Source: Rhodobiaceae bacterium (GTDB taxonomy: Bacteria; Pseudomonadota; Alphaproteobacteria; RS24). From it: a stretch of DNA of 64,000 nt. Every line of letters begins with the position of its first letter. Positions within the stretch are counted from its first letter, which is position 1. Below, piece after piece: positions 26,216-35,266 of the stretch. The notes under the pieces were generated by a model, which saw nothing but the letters and a program-made list of their open reading frames with translations, did no database searches and was not told the DNA's origin. The position numbers and the translations under genes were made by a program. The stretch spans positions 62,001-126,000 of the forward strand of contig JABJKE010000030.1 in the NCBI GenBank assembly GCA_018660505.1, written 5' to 3'.

Positions 26216-27147
26216 GCCAAAGCCCCCCTATTGGCTCGGCGCCAAAGGTAAGCCTGACGATTATTGCGGGGTTTTTGGGCAGTGGCAAAACCAGCTTGCT
26301 GAACCATCTGCTCACCCAATCACAGGGGCGCAAAATCACCGCTTTGGTCAATGATTTCGGCGCTTTGAATATTGATAGCGAGCTGATAGAGGCGCAACAT
26401 GGCAATCAGGTGTCGCTGACCAATGGCTGTATTTGCTGCTCTATCGGCGATGATTTAATGCGCAGCCTGGCCGATATCATGCGCCAAGACCCTTTGCCCG
26501 ACCATCTGATTATTGAGGCCAGCGGCGTCGCCGACCCGACGCGCATCGCCGCTTATGCCGCCGTTGACCCGCAATTGCGCCTCGACGGCATTGTAACTTT
26601 GGTCGATGCCGCGGCCCATGCGCTGCACGCCCAAGACCCCTATTTGGCCGATAATTATCATAAGCAAATCGAGGCCGGCCATATGCTGCTGCTCTCGAAA
26701 CCCGATTTGGTGGAAGCCCACCAACTCGAAACCCTAGAGGCCGAGCTTCGGGCCAATTACCCGACGACGCCGCAAGCGCGTGTGCGCAACGGCCACTTGC
26801 CCATCGAGGTGGTATTGGGATTGCAGGCAAAGGAACAAGTCCAAACGGCGCCGCCGCTCACCCCGCAAATCGAAGCGCATGGATTGAAATCTTGGTCGGG
26901 ACATCTTCCCGATAATCTTTCGCGCAACGCGCTGGCCGATAAGATTATCAGCCTGGCACCCCATGTGTTGCGTGCCAAGGGCGTGCTGGCAGATGCGCAA
27001 GGTGCCTATGCTTTGCATTATGCGGGCGGGCGCATTCATTTTGAAAATCTCGACGTCACCCCCTCGGGGCATTTCGTGCTCATCGGCAAACCAGAGCTGC
27101 CCAATGCCGAAACCCTATCGACCCTATTCCAGCCGGCGCGCGCCTGA
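26212..27147 (+). CDS. CobW/COG0523 family GTPase, metal chaperone-like
   Basis: A 311-residue P-loop GTPase. It shows the Walker A GFLGSGKTS, the family metal motif CICCSIGDDL (CxCC) and a LLLSKPDLV segment in place of the usual NKxD. The C-terminal CobW_C domain follows. Proteins of this family deliver metals such as zinc or cobalt to target proteins. Here it is translationally coupled to the amidohydrolase upstream (ATGA) and to the cytochrome b561 gene downstream (TGATG). A role in metalation of the amidohydrolase is plausible but unproven. The start was placed at the overlap; the frame extends further upstream through the neighbour. Confidence 0.9.
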   Translation: MSQSPPIGSAPKVSLTIIAGFLGSGKTSLLNHLLTQSQGRKITALVNDFGALNIDSELIEAQHGNQVSLTNGCICCSIGDDLMRSLADIMRQDPLPDHLIIEASGVADPTRIAAYAAVDPQLRLDGIVTLVDAAAHALHAQDPYLADNYHKQIEAGHMLLLSKPDLVEAHQLETLEAELRANYPTTPQARVRNGHLPIEVVLGLQAKEQVQTAPPLTPQIEAHGLKSWSGHLPDNLSRNALADKIISLAPHVLRAKGVLADAQGAYALHYAGGRIHFENLDVTPSGHFVLIGKPELPNAETLSTLFQPARA

Positions 27148-27788
27148 TGGTTTGGGATTTACCGACGCGACTATTCCATTGGAGCTTTGGGCTCAGCATT
27201 GCGGGCGCCTATATCAGCGGCGAGCGCGGGGCTTTGGGGGTCCATGAAATATTCAGCTTGCTCGCCCTTGGACTGATTGTCTTTCGGCTTATCTGGGGGG
27301 TCATTGGATATGAGACGGCGCGGTTTTCTCATTTTCTCGTGTCGCCAGCCCGCGTTCTGGCCTATTTACGCGCCGTTCTAGCGCGCACCAGCCTCCCGCA
27401 TAATGGCCATAACCCGCTGGGCGGCTTGGCCGTGGTCGCGCTTTTATCGGTGATGGGCGCCATGGCGATAACCGGATTATGGACGGGAGATGATATTCTC
27501 TACGAGGCCCCCCTGCCCTTGTTAGGCGTTGCGCCAGAGCTGGCCGCGCCCATGGGGGCTTGGCATCAAGATATTCATAAGCTGGTCGTTCCGCTCATCG
27601 CCTTGCATGTGCTGGCGATTGTGGCGCATCGCTTGTGGCTGCGCGAAAAATTAGTCAGCCGCATGATTGGCGGTGGTGAGGCCGCGCAAAAACCAACGCG
27701 GCGCCAAACCCTTCTCGGTCTGGCGCTCTTGGTTTTTTGCGTGGGCGCCAGCCTCAGCTTGGCTTGGGTCACCCCGAATTTTATTTAA
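27147..27788 (+). CDS. Cytochrome b561-type di-haem membrane protein
   Basis: A 213-residue inner-membrane protein with about five hydrophobic segments. Haem-ligand candidates are His in RLFHWSFGLS, VHEIFSLLALG, WHQDIHKLV and LHVLAIVAHRLW, as in the prokaryotic b561/Ni-Fe hydrogenase cytochrome b group. It would move electrons between quinol and a periplasmic acceptor. The start overlaps the CobW stop by one base, and the stop overlaps the convergent cytochrome c' stop (TTAA). The adjacent cytochrome c' is the natural candidate partner. Confidence 0.88.
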   Translation: MVWDLPTRLFHWSFGLSIAGAYISGERGALGVHEIFSLLALGLIVFRLIWGVIGYETARFSHFLVSPARVLAYLRAVLARTSLPHNGHNPLGGLAVVALLSVMGAMAITGLWTGDDILYEAPLPLLGVAPELAAPMGAWHQDIHKLVVPLIALHVLAIVAHRLWLREKLVSRMIGGGEAAQKPTRRQTLLGLALLVFCVGASLSLAWVTPNFI

Positions 27789-28237
27789 TGCTTAATGCGG
27801 TACGCGTCGTGGCACGATTTGCAAGTGCCGCCGAGCCGTTTGGCCGCTTTGACCATTTGCGATGTATCGCCACTGCGGGCCGCCGCTTGTAACGCGCGCG
27901 CGGCCGTGGCATTGGCTTTGGCTTTGCTTTCAAAATCCGCGAAATCTTCCCAAAGCGCCTTATCTGCGCCGACACTCGGGCTGCCTTGCGGGAAATAATC
28001 TGGCATCTCATCGGCCCAAATGGCCATGCGAAGGGCGGCCGCCTCGATGGCACTGGCGTCCCCCGCTGGCAGATGTTTTTTAAACACCGCCTGAATATCC
28101 CCGCCGCTTTGCTTGAACTTAACCACGCGCTGCTCGACGATAGGGCTTTCATATGTGCCCGGCTCATGCGCCAAAACAGGTGCCCCGGAAACCGCCAACA
28201 TAACGCCGCTGACGATGGAAACAAAAAACTTAGACAT
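27785..28237 (-). CDS. Cytochrome c' (class II c-type cytochrome)
   Basis: A 150-residue periplasmic protein with a signal peptide ending near VLAHE and one C-terminal haem site, CKSCH at 139-143. This is the position typical of cytochrome c' four-helix bundles. The helical segment around SAIEAAALRMAIWADEMPDYFPQGS is also typical. The start at 28237 has AGGAAT at good spacing; a longer upstream frame runs into the aldolase gene and has no signal peptide. Convergent with the b561 gene. It may transfer electrons or bind NO. Confidence 0.9.
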   Translation of the reverse strand: MSKFFVSIVSGVMLAVSGAPVLAHEPGTYESPIVEQRVVKFKQSGGDIQAVFKKHLPAGDASAIEAAALRMAIWADEMPDYFPQGSPSVGADKALWEDFADFESKAKANATAARALQAAARSGDTSQMVKAAKRLGGTCKSCHDAYRIKH

Positions 28238-28244
28238 ATAATTC

Positions 28245-29009
28245 CTAATCGCGGAACGAAGGATCAAGACGGTCGAGCTTGCGAAGCAAGGCAGGCCAAG
28301 CCAGCGCATCGACGCCCGGTTGGAACAAGCTAGCCGATTGGCTATCGACCGTTTTCTGGGCTTCGGCGGAAGGCATATTCGGCTTGCCGCTCAGCGTGCG
28401 AACCTGCGCCGTGCAGGCCCGCTCGAGGAAATAAATCGCCATGAAAGCCAGACCACAAGTCTCGCCAACGGCCAATGTGCCGTGGTTGCGAAGCAGCATG
28501 ACTTTGCTATCGCCAATATCGGCAATCAAGCGCTCGCGCTCATCTAGGTCCAGCGCCACACCTTCATAATCATGATAGGCAAGATGCGAGCGAACCAGCA
28601 TTGCCATTTGCGAAAGCGGCATCAGGCCTGCTTCTTGCGCCGACACGGCCATGCCGTCATCTGTGTGCAAATGCAAAACGCAATGTGCATCTTCGCGCGC
28701 GCTGTGAATGGCCGAGTGAATGGTGAAACCCGCCGGATTTACAAAATACGGGCTGTCCATGACGATATTGCCCTCAAGGTCAATTTTCACCAAGCTGGAG
28801 GCGGTAATTTCTTCGAACAACATGCCATAGGGGTTGATGAGGAAATGATGCTCCGGGCCGGGCACACGCACGGAAACATGGGTGAAAATCATGTCATCCC
28901 AACCATACATGGCAATCAAACGATAGGTTGCGGCCAAATCGACACGCAGCTGCCATTCTTCGGCGCTGACCATATCTTGAACGTTTTTAATTTCTTCTGC
29001 TGCAGACAT
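28245..29009 (-). CDS. Class II aldolase/adducin family protein
   Basis: A 254-residue class II aldolase/adducin domain. Zinc ligands are the two His residues in CVLHLHTDDGMAVS and a later His in LLRNHGTLAVGE. The N-terminal YRLIAMYGWDDMIFTHVSVRVPG and FLINPYGMLFEEITASSLVKID segments are also typical. Family members cleave or isomerise sugar phosphates or related compounds, but no specific substrate is indicated. glpK lies 49 bases upstream on the same strand, and the cytochrome c' gene follows 7 bases downstream. Confidence 0.92.
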   Translation of the reverse strand: MSAAEEIKNVQDMVSAEEWQLRVDLAATYRLIAMYGWDDMIFTHVSVRVPGPEHHFLINPYGMLFEEITASSLVKIDLEGNIVMDSPYFVNPAGFTIHSAIHSAREDAHCVLHLHTDDGMAVSAQEAGLMPLSQMAMLVRSHLAYHDYEGVALDLDERERLIADIGDSKVMLLRNHGTLAVGETCGLAFMAIYFLERACTAQVRTLSGKPNMPSAEAQKTVDSQSASLFQPGVDALAWPALLRKLDRLDPSFRD

Positions 29010-29058
29010 TTTATTCTCCTTTAGATTTGCTTTAGAATGTTCCGAAAGCGCAGGCTTG

Positions 29059-30582
29059 TCAATTATCCTCGCGCTGTTTTTCAGATAAAACTTGCGCCAG
29101 AGCAGCGCGCCATTGCGCCTGTTTTTGCTGTCGCCTATCGGCGTCCATATGCGGGGTAAACTGCTTATCCAGCGCCCAATTCTCGGCTAAATCTTGCAGA
29201 TTATCGAACCAGCCCAATTGCAACATCGCCAAAACGGCCGCGCCCAAAGCCGTGGTTTCGTTAATTTTCGGGCGGTCTATCGGGCCATCGCAGATATCGG
29301 CCAGGTTTTGGCACAGCCAATCATTGGCCACCATGCCGCCATCGACACGCAATCTCGGCGCGCCCTCCAGCCCTGCCGCTTGCATGTCTTCTTGCATGGC
29401 GTGCAATAAATCTGCCGTTTGCAAAGACACCGCTTCCAGCGCGGCACGGGCGATATCTTCGCGCCGCGTGTCGCGCGTCATATTAAAAAACGCAGCGCGC
29501 GCATCGGGCGCCCAATGCGGCGCGCCGAGCCCGGTAAATGCGGGCACTAAAACCGTACTGTTTTCCGGATTGGCCGCTTCTGCCAGTGCTTGCGTCTCAG
29601 AGGCTTTTTTCACCAGCCCCAAGCCGTCGCGCAGCCATTGCACAATCGCGCCGGCCATAAAAATACTGCCCTCGAGCGCATAAGTCGTCTCGCCGTTCAA
29701 GCGATAGGCCACGGTGGTTAACAGTCGATTGGCCGATACGGCAGGCTTGGCGCCTGTATTGGCCAGCACAAAACAGCCCGTGCCATAGGTTGATTTTACC
29801 ATGCCGGGCGCGAAACACCCCTGTCCGATGCTCGCCGCTTGTTGGTCTCCCGCCATGCCCACAATCGGCAAAGCCACCCCGAGAGCGGCCTCGGTGCACG
29901 TGCCAAAATCGGCCGCATTGTCTTTAACGTCTGGCATTAGGCTGGCTGGCAGCTTGAAGAGCGACAGCAAATCCGCGTCCCACGCTTGGGTATGAATGTT
30001 GAACAAGCTGGTGCGCGCAGCATTGCTGGCGTCCGTGACGAGCTGGCCGCCTTGCCCATCGAGGCTGGTTAAATTCCACACCAGCCAACTATCGATGGTG
30101 CCAAAAGCCAGCTCGCCTGCCTCGGCGCGGACGCGCGCGCCTTTGGTTTGGTCGAGCAGCCAAGTGATTTTACTGGCCGAGAAGTACGGGTCGAGCAGCA
30201 GTCCGGTTTTTTGCGTAATCATCGGCTCATGGCCCGCTTGTTTTAGCTGATGACAAAAATCTGCCGTGCGGCGGTCTTGCCAGACGATGGCATTGGCGAT
30301 GGGGCGACCGGTTGCGCGCTCCCAAACCACAGTGGTTTCGCGTTGATTGGTTATGCCAATGCCAGCAAAATTTTCGGCCCCTAAATCTTCCAGCACGTCG
30401 CGACAGACCGATAAGGTGGTTTGCCAAATCTCGTCTGCGTCATGCTCCACCCATCCGTCTTCGGGAAAAATTTGCGTGAACTCGCGTTGCGCCACAGACA
30501 AGACGTCGCCCGCCTTATTAAAGGCCAAGGCGCGCGACGAGGTCGTGCCCTGGTCGATGCTTAAAATAAATGGCTCGCTCAT
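29059..30582 (-). CDS. glpK: Glycerol kinase
   Basis: A 507-residue FGGY-family kinase converting glycerol and ATP to sn-glycerol 3-phosphate. It has the [12 protein letters not shown] phosphate loop at the N-terminus, [13 protein letters not shown], the glycerol-site [28 protein letters not shown] and a C-terminal [32 protein letters not shown] segment, all characteristic of GlpK. The start at 30582 ([12 protein letters not shown]) follows GGGAG; the frame extends upstream to 30828 but that part resembles nothing. Divergent from nadK. Confidence 0.97.
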   Translation of the reverse strand: MSEPFILSIDQGTTSSRALAFNKAGDVLSVAQREFTQIFPEDGWVEHDADEIWQTTLSVCRDVLEDLGAENFAGIGITNQRETTVVWERATGRPIANAIVWQDRRTADFCHQLKQAGHEPMITQKTGLLLDPYFSASKITWLLDQTKGARVRAEAGELAFGTIDSWLVWNLTSLDGQGGQLVTDASNAARTSLFNIHTQAWDADLLSLFKLPASLMPDVKDNAADFGTCTEAALGVALPIVGMAGDQQAASIGQGCFAPGMVKSTYGTGCFVLANTGAKPAVSANRLLTTVAYRLNGETTYALEGSIFMAGAIVQWLRDGLGLVKKASETQALAEAANPENSTVLVPAFTGLGAPHWAPDARAAFFNMTRDTRREDIARAALEAVSLQTADLLHAMQEDMQAAGLEGAPRLRVDGGMVANDWLCQNLADICDGPIDRPKINETTALGAAVLAMLQLGWFDNLQDLAENWALDKQFTPHMDADRRQQKQAQWRAALAQVLSEKQREDN

Positions 30583-30732
30583 AATCTCGCTCTCCCGAAA
30601 CTCTACTCTGTCGCCCACAATAGGCAGGCTGGCACGCAAGCTCCACAAGATTATCGAAAAAACCCGCTCGTGGCCATGCGCACTATGCGTCTTCCCTTCT
30701 GCGGCATCCGTGCTAAAACCCAATATCGATAA

Positions 30733-31533
30733 ATGAGTATCAAGACTATGACGACCCATATGGACAAAAAACTGGCTTTCGTCGCCAGCTCTCATCCCGA
30801 AGCGGAAAGCGCGCGGGAGCTTTTGCATGCGCGCTATCAGGGGGTCTCGGCGTCAGAGGCGGATATTATTATCGCGCTGGGCGGCGATGGGCTGATGCTC
30901 GCCAGCCTGCATGAATTTATGGATCAGGGAAAACCAATATTCGGCATGCATCATGGCTCGGTCGGGTTTTTGATGAACCGTTTTGACGAAGATAATTTGC
31001 GCCAGCGGGTCGATAATGCGCAAACCACGCTGTTGCGGCCTTTAAAAATGTGCGCCACCGATAGCGATGGCAAAACCCATGAGGCGCTGGCCATCAACGA
31101 AGTGTCGCTGCTGCGGATGACCGCGCAAGCGGCCAAACTGCGCATCACCATTGATGGCACGCCGCGCATGGATGAGCTGATTTGCGATGGCGCCATGCTG
31201 GCCACGCCCGCCGGCTCCACGGCCTATAATCTATCTGCGCATGGGCCTATTTTGCCCATTAATTCGAAGCTTCTGGCGCTCACGCCGATATCTGCGTTTC
31301 GCCCAAGGCGCTGGCGTGGCGCGCTTTTGCCCGAGGCCGCCGAAGTGACTTTTACCGCCCTCGAGGCCGATAAACGCCCGATTAGTGCCGTGGCTGATAA
31401 TAGCGAATTTCGCAATATCGTCGAAGTCAGCGTGCGCCAATCGACGACGCATGAAATGCTCATGCTGTTCGATGAAGACCATAGTTTGGACGAACGGATT
31501 TTGACCGAGCAATTTATGCCCGAAGGGATTTAG
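30733..31533 (+). CDS. nadK: NAD kinase
   Basis: A 266-residue kinase making NADP from NAD and ATP. It has the [13 protein letters not shown] diphosphate-binding loop, the [12 protein letters not shown] strand, NEVSLLR and the [16 protein letters not shown] active-site motif. The short form without a long N-terminal arm is typical of alphaproteobacteria. The start is unsure: ATGs at 30733, 30748 and 30760 are all in frame and none has a good ribosome-binding site; family alignment favours the [10 protein letters not shown] start at 30760. Confidence 0.95.
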   Translation: MSIKTMTTHMDKKLAFVASSHPEAESARELLHARYQGVSASEADIIIALGGDGLMLASLHEFMDQGKPIFGMHHGSVGFLMNRFDEDNLRQRVDNAQTTLLRPLKMCATDSDGKTHEALAINEVSLLRMTAQAAKLRITIDGTPRMDELICDGAMLATPAGSTAYNLSAHGPILPINSKLLALTPISAFRPRRWRGALLPEAAEVTFTALEADKRPISAVADNSEFRNIVEVSVRQSTTHEMLMLFDEDHSLDERILTEQFMPEGI

Positions 31534-31535
31534 CC

Positions 31536-32315
31536 TTAAAGGCCTCTCGACACATCCATCTTCGGGTCGCCATATCCGGCTTCGGTCTGAATGCGCAGAT
31601 AGGTTTTATCGCCTTCTTTTTCCATGAAGGGCACCACAGTCACCACCTCGCCACATTGAGCTAAAGCATCGTCCACGCTGGCGCGTTTGGCGAATTTTTC
31701 GATGTTCATGCGGGTCGGGAAAATCACCGTGCGTTTTTGGGCATCGGCATCGGCCAAAGCCTGTTTGGCAGTAATCCAAACGCTATCGACACTCTCGCTA
31801 CCATCGTGCAGACCGACATGGTCTTCGGGCGCGCGCGCCATATAAAAATAAGTATCGAAACGCCGCTTCATGTTTTTCGGGGTAATCCAATGGGCGAAAA
31901 ACGCCAGCGCATCGACGGCAAACTCGAGGTTTTCCGCTGCGGCGAAATCGGCCATCGTGGCTTCGCCTTGGTTAAATTTTTCGCGCCAGCCCTCTAATTG
32001 CTGCAAGCGCGCGGCCGAGATGAAATCATCGCTGCCCTTTTCGCGGGCCAATAAAATGCCGCATTCCTCAAAGCTCTCGCGAATGGACGCGACGCGCAAA
32101 GCTAAGTCTTTATCGTCATAGGCGTCCGCCTTGGCACAATGGGCGCGAAGCCCCGCGTCAGTATCGGCGGGGTCTAATTTGCCGCCTGGGAACACCAAAG
32201 CGCCAGAGGCGAAATCAATCTCATGGTGGCGCACCACCATAAAGACTTCGGGGCCTTCTGGGGTGTCACGGAGCATCATCACAGTAGCGGCGGGTATCAA
32301 ATTATCGGTGCTCAT
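31536..32315 (-). CDS. NUDIX hydrolase family protein
   Basis: A 259-residue NUDIX hydrolase. The Nudix box is split in this branch: GGKLDPADTD...SFEECGIL contains the G5xE/REEC elements, with an insert between them that carries YDDKDLALRVASIR. An N-terminal LIPAATVMMLRDTPEGPEVFMVVRHHEIDF strand region precedes it. It would hydrolyse a nucleoside diphosphate-linked compound, possibly a CoA ester or a nucleotide sugar; substrate unknown. The start has GGGAG. The stop lies 2 bases from the nadK stop on the opposite strand. Confidence 0.85.
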   Translation of the reverse strand: MSTDNLIPAATVMMLRDTPEGPEVFMVVRHHEIDFASGALVFPGGKLDPADTDAGLRAHCAKADAYDDKDLALRVASIRESFEECGILLAREKGSDDFISAARLQQLEGWREKFNQGEATMADFAAAENLEFAVDALAFFAHWITPKNMKRRFDTYFYMARAPEDHVGLHDGSESVDSVWITAKQALADADAQKRTVIFPTRMNIEKFAKRASVDDALAQCGEVVTVVPFMEKEGDKTYLRIQTEAGYGDPKMDVSRGL

Positions 32316-32342
32316 ATCGTGCTCTCCCAGATTAAATAAGCT

Positions 32343-33554
32343 TTATGCGTCGCCGAGTTTATCGACTGGCACGAGAAAGGCAAGCAGGGCGGCGGCGATA
32401 ATAAAAATCATGCCGCTGGCCGCCAGCCCAGCAAAGCCGAACCCCGCATCTATCGCCGCGCCAAACAAAACCGGCGCAGCCGCCGTCGACATAATGACAA
32501 TCGGCGAGGTGAGCGAGCGAATGGCGCCCAAATGTTTGGTGCCAAATAGCTCTGGCCACAGCCCGCCGCTGACCGGCCCTGCCGTGCCCAAATTAATTCC
32601 GATGAGCCCCATGTAAACAAAAGGCGTGGCGACGCCAAAAATATCATAGGGCAGCAGCAATAGACCAAATGCCAGCAGCAGAGGGAGCGCGCCCAAGGGC
32701 ATCAGGCGCAGCGCCGAATATTTATCGACCAAGGGCCCCGTAATTAAAGACACCACGACTTTACACAGCGCATAAAGGGTAAACGCCGTCGCCAAAGCCG
32801 CGAGCGGCCAATCGCGCGCCTCGGCCAATTGCACTTGGTGAAAAAACATGCCGGTCAGCAAAAACGGTGGCGCGAGGTAGAGCGGCAGCACCATGTAAAA
32901 ACGCGGGTCGCGCAAAACATCGCTGCGGTTTACGTCTTTGGCGGTTTCGCCTTGTGCCGCATCGGCTTCTTGGCGGGGCTCAAAGCCCACCAACCAGCTT
33001 TGCAACGGCAAAGCCACGGCGAGGATAATCGCCGCATATAAAAGCCAGCTTTGTTGCCAGCCCAGCCAAGCGATACTCAATACCGCCAGCAAAGGCAAAA
33101 ACCCTTCAAAGCTTGCATAGCCAAGCTGCACCAGAGACACCGCCTGCCCGCGCCGTTGCGAAAAAGCGCGCGCGGCCGACGTCATGCCCGTATGGCTGGC
33201 CAGACCTTGGCCAAAATGGCGCACCATAAATAAGCCCAAACCCAAAGCCACTATGTATTGCGTCAGCCCCATCACCAAACAACCACCGGCCAAGGCCAGC
33301 AGCACAAACCCGGTGAAACGGCGCAAGCTCCAACTGTCGATAAACCGGCCTGTATAAATCATGACGAAAGCACTGAGCAGCGTCATGGCCGAATATAAGC
33401 CGCCGAAGCCGGCATTGGTCAGGCCATAGTCGGCGCGAATTTCGGCGCTATAGAGCGAGATGAAAAATGTCTGCCCGAAGTTCGACAAGCCCATCATCAA
33501 AAAGCCAAACAAGAGGAAGCCGAAATGCTGGCGAATGAAACGAAAATAAGTCAT
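32343..33554 (-). CDS. MFS transporter
   Basis: A 403-residue major facilitator carrier with about twelve predicted membrane helices. The MFS-typical loop GRFIDSWSLRRFTG follows helix 2 and RHFGQGLASHTGMTSAARAFSQRRGQ lies in the family's helix 4-5 region. The start was set at MTYFRF, 33554, as a conservative choice: ATGs at 33554 and 33581 are in frame and neither has a clear ribosome-binding site. The DksA-like gene ends 56 bases upstream. Substrate unknown. Confidence 0.82.
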   Translation of the reverse strand: MTYFRFIRQHFGFLLFGFLMMGLSNFGQTFFISLYSAEIRADYGLTNAGFGGLYSAMTLLSAFVMIYTGRFIDSWSLRRFTGFVLLALAGGCLVMGLTQYIVALGLGLFMVRHFGQGLASHTGMTSAARAFSQRRGQAVSLVQLGYASFEGFLPLLAVLSIAWLGWQQSWLLYAAIILAVALPLQSWLVGFEPRQEADAAQGETAKDVNRSDVLRDPRFYMVLPLYLAPPFLLTGMFFHQVQLAEARDWPLAALATAFTLYALCKVVVSLITGPLVDKYSALRLMPLGALPLLLAFGLLLLPYDIFGVATPFVYMGLIGINLGTAGPVSGGLWPELFGTKHLGAIRSLTSPIVIMSTAAAPVLFGAAIDAGFGFAGLAASGMIFIIAAALLAFLVPVDKLGDA

Positions 33555-33610
33555 GCGTGTCTGATATAGGGCTGCGGCCATGGGGGCAAATGAAAACGCG
33601 CGCGGGGGGC

Positions 33611-33937
33611 CTATCGGGCGTGCAAAATGCAAAACGGCGTGGCCGGGTCGAGCGCCAAACGCGCCTCGCCAATGGCCTCTCCGCAGGTGACGCAATAGCC
33701 ATACTCGCCCGCCGCCAGGCGCTGCAGGGCTGCCTCAATGAGGCTTCGTTCGCGTTGCCGACGCCGTAATGTTTCTGCCGCCATGGCTTGGTGTTGCATG
33801 GCGTCCATGCGCGACAAGCGGCCTTGCTGCGTTTGGTCGAGTTGCACGGGCGCGCTATCGGCGGCCGCCTCGTCTAAAAGCGCGTCCAGTTCATCGCGTT
33901 TTGCCTCGAGGGCTATTTTTATTTTTGTATCGTCCAT
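33611..33937 (-). CDS. TraR/DksA family zinc-finger protein
   Basis: A 108-residue DksA/TraR-type protein with a helical N-terminus (an expected coiled coil around residues 10-70) and a C-terminal zinc finger YCVTCGEAIGEARLALDPATPFCILH. The spacing is C-x2-C-x17-C-x2-H, so the fourth ligand is His in place of Cys. DksA relatives bind in the RNA polymerase secondary channel; whether this one does is unknown. The start at 33937 has AGAGG. It is divergent from the CoA-transferase gene, with a palindrome between them. Confidence 0.88.
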   Translation of the reverse strand: MDDTKIKIALEAKRDELDALLDEAAADSAPVQLDQTQQGRLSRMDAMQHQAMAAETLRRRQRERSLIEAALQRLAAGEYGYCVTCGEAIGEARLALDPATPFCILHAR

Positions 33938-33980
33938 AGAGCCTCTATTTAGTTTCGTCTTGAACGGTTGTTTTCCCGCC

Positions 33981-33996
33981 AACCTAAGTTTAGGTT
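33981..33996. promoter_or_regulatory. 16-bp inverted repeat between divergent genes
   Basis: AACCTAA-GT-TTAGGTT: two perfect 7-base arms with a 2-base centre. It lies 43 bases from the start of the DksA-like gene and 23 bases from the CoA-transferase start, so a bound regulator could affect both. No regulator gene is adjacent. A related half-site TTTAGGTT occurs near 51018. Confidence 0.4.
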
Positions 33997-34019
33997 ACGT
34001 CTAAACAGGAGATATGACC

Positions 34020-35228
34020 ATGCTTGAAGGTTTTAAAGTTATCGAAATGGCGACCTATATCGCCGCCCCCGCCGCTGGTGGCATTATGGCCGATTGGGGC
34101 GCCGATGTGATTAAAGTCGAGCCATTGGGCGGCTGCCCGATGCGTAAATTTTACGCCAGCGCCATGACCGATGACTATCCAGATAACCCCGTCTCCGCGC
34201 TGGATAACCGAGGCAAACGCGCCATCGCCGTCAATACAGGCACGCAAGAAGGGCGCGATATCGTTCGTAAATTAGTCGCCGATGCCGATGTGTTTCTCAC
34301 CAATGTGCGGCCCTCGCAATTGAAAGAACAAGGGCTCGATTTCGATACATTGAAACTTATCAATCCGAAACTGGTTTACGCCAGCGTTACCGGCTTTGGC
34401 CTGGAGGGCGAAGAAGCCGATAAGCCGGGTTTTGACACGGCGGCCTTCATGGCGAAATCTGGCTTTGGCTGGATGATGACCCCCAAGGGCGCCTCGCCAG
34501 CGCCTTTGCGCACGGCGGCGGGCGACCATATTACGGGCATCGCCACCGCCAGCGGTATTTTGGCCGCTTTGCTGAAAGCGCAAAAATCGGGCGAAGGCTG
34601 TCTGGTGGAAAGCTCGCTATTGCGCTCAGCCGCCTATGCGGTGGGCTGCGATTACGGCACGTGGCTGCGCTATGGCCGCATCGCCCGCTCGCGCCCGCGC
34701 GAAGAAGCCATTGTGGCGATTAATAATTATTACAGAACCTCCGACGAGCATTGGCTGTTCATCAACGCCCGCCCGGGCGAACCAGATTGGCCCGATGTGG
34801 CGCGCGCCGCCGGACTGAAGCATCTGCTGGAAGACGAGAGATTTGGCAGCCTGCGCGACCGACGCAAAAACGGCGTCGAGCTGATTGCGCTTTTGGACGC
34901 GGCTTTTGCCAGCAAAACCTTGGAGCAATGGAAACCACTGCTCGATGCCGCGGGTCTGATTTGGTCGCCCGTGCAAAACTTTGAGCAAGCCTATAATGAC
35001 CCGCAAATGCATGCGGCGGGCGTGTTTGTCGATATGCCCAAGGCCGATGGCACGAGCTATAAAAATATCGCCTCGCCTATTCGCTTTTCCAGCGAAAGCA
35101 CCGACCCGAAAGGCGTCTTGCCGGAAGTTGGACAAGACACAATGGCCGTGTTGGAAGATTTGGGACTGGATGAAGACACACGCGCGCGCTACTTAGAGGC
35201 CAAAGTTATCGGCCAATATAGCGACTAG
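34020..35228 (+). CDS. CaiB/BaiF family (class III) CoA-transferase
   Basis: A 402-residue class III CoA-transferase, which moves CoA between carboxylic acids through a covalent aspartyl intermediate. The N-terminal ADWGADVIKVEP segment, NVRPSQLKEQGLDFDTL, and VYASVTGFG motifs are diagnostic. I favour the ATG at 34020 because AGGAG (34007-34011) lies 8 bases upstream; the other in-frame ATG at 34014 is only 2 bases away from it. Downstream is a convergent MATE gene. Acid substrate unknown. Confidence 0.88.
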   Translation: MLEGFKVIEMATYIAAPAAGGIMADWGADVIKVEPLGGCPMRKFYASAMTDDYPDNPVSALDNRGKRAIAVNTGTQEGRDIVRKLVADADVFLTNVRPSQLKEQGLDFDTLKLINPKLVYASVTGFGLEGEEADKPGFDTAAFMAKSGFGWMMTPKGASPAPLRTAAGDHITGIATASGILAALLKAQKSGEGCLVESSLLRSAAYAVGCDYGTWLRYGRIARSRPREEAIVAINNYYRTSDEHWLFINARPGEPDWPDVARAAGLKHLLEDERFGSLRDRRKNGVELIALLDAAFASKTLEQWKPLLDAAGLIWSPVQNFEQAYNDPQMHAAGVFVDMPKADGTSYKNIASPIRFSSESTDPKGVLPEVGQDTMAVLEDLGLDEDTRARYLEAKVIGQYSD

Positions 35229-35266
35229 CTGAGCCCGCGCCCAACCTTGGTTAGCGAGCCATTTGC

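Noticed and set aside
29057..29062. TTGACA on the minus strand as a -35 box for the class II aldolase gene
   Set aside because: It overlaps the glpK stop and no acceptable -10 box follows at 16-18 bases.
30583..30828. Longer N-terminus for glycerol kinase
   Set aside because: It overlaps the nadK start region, lacks family similarity, and the standard GlpK start with GGGAG is at 30582.
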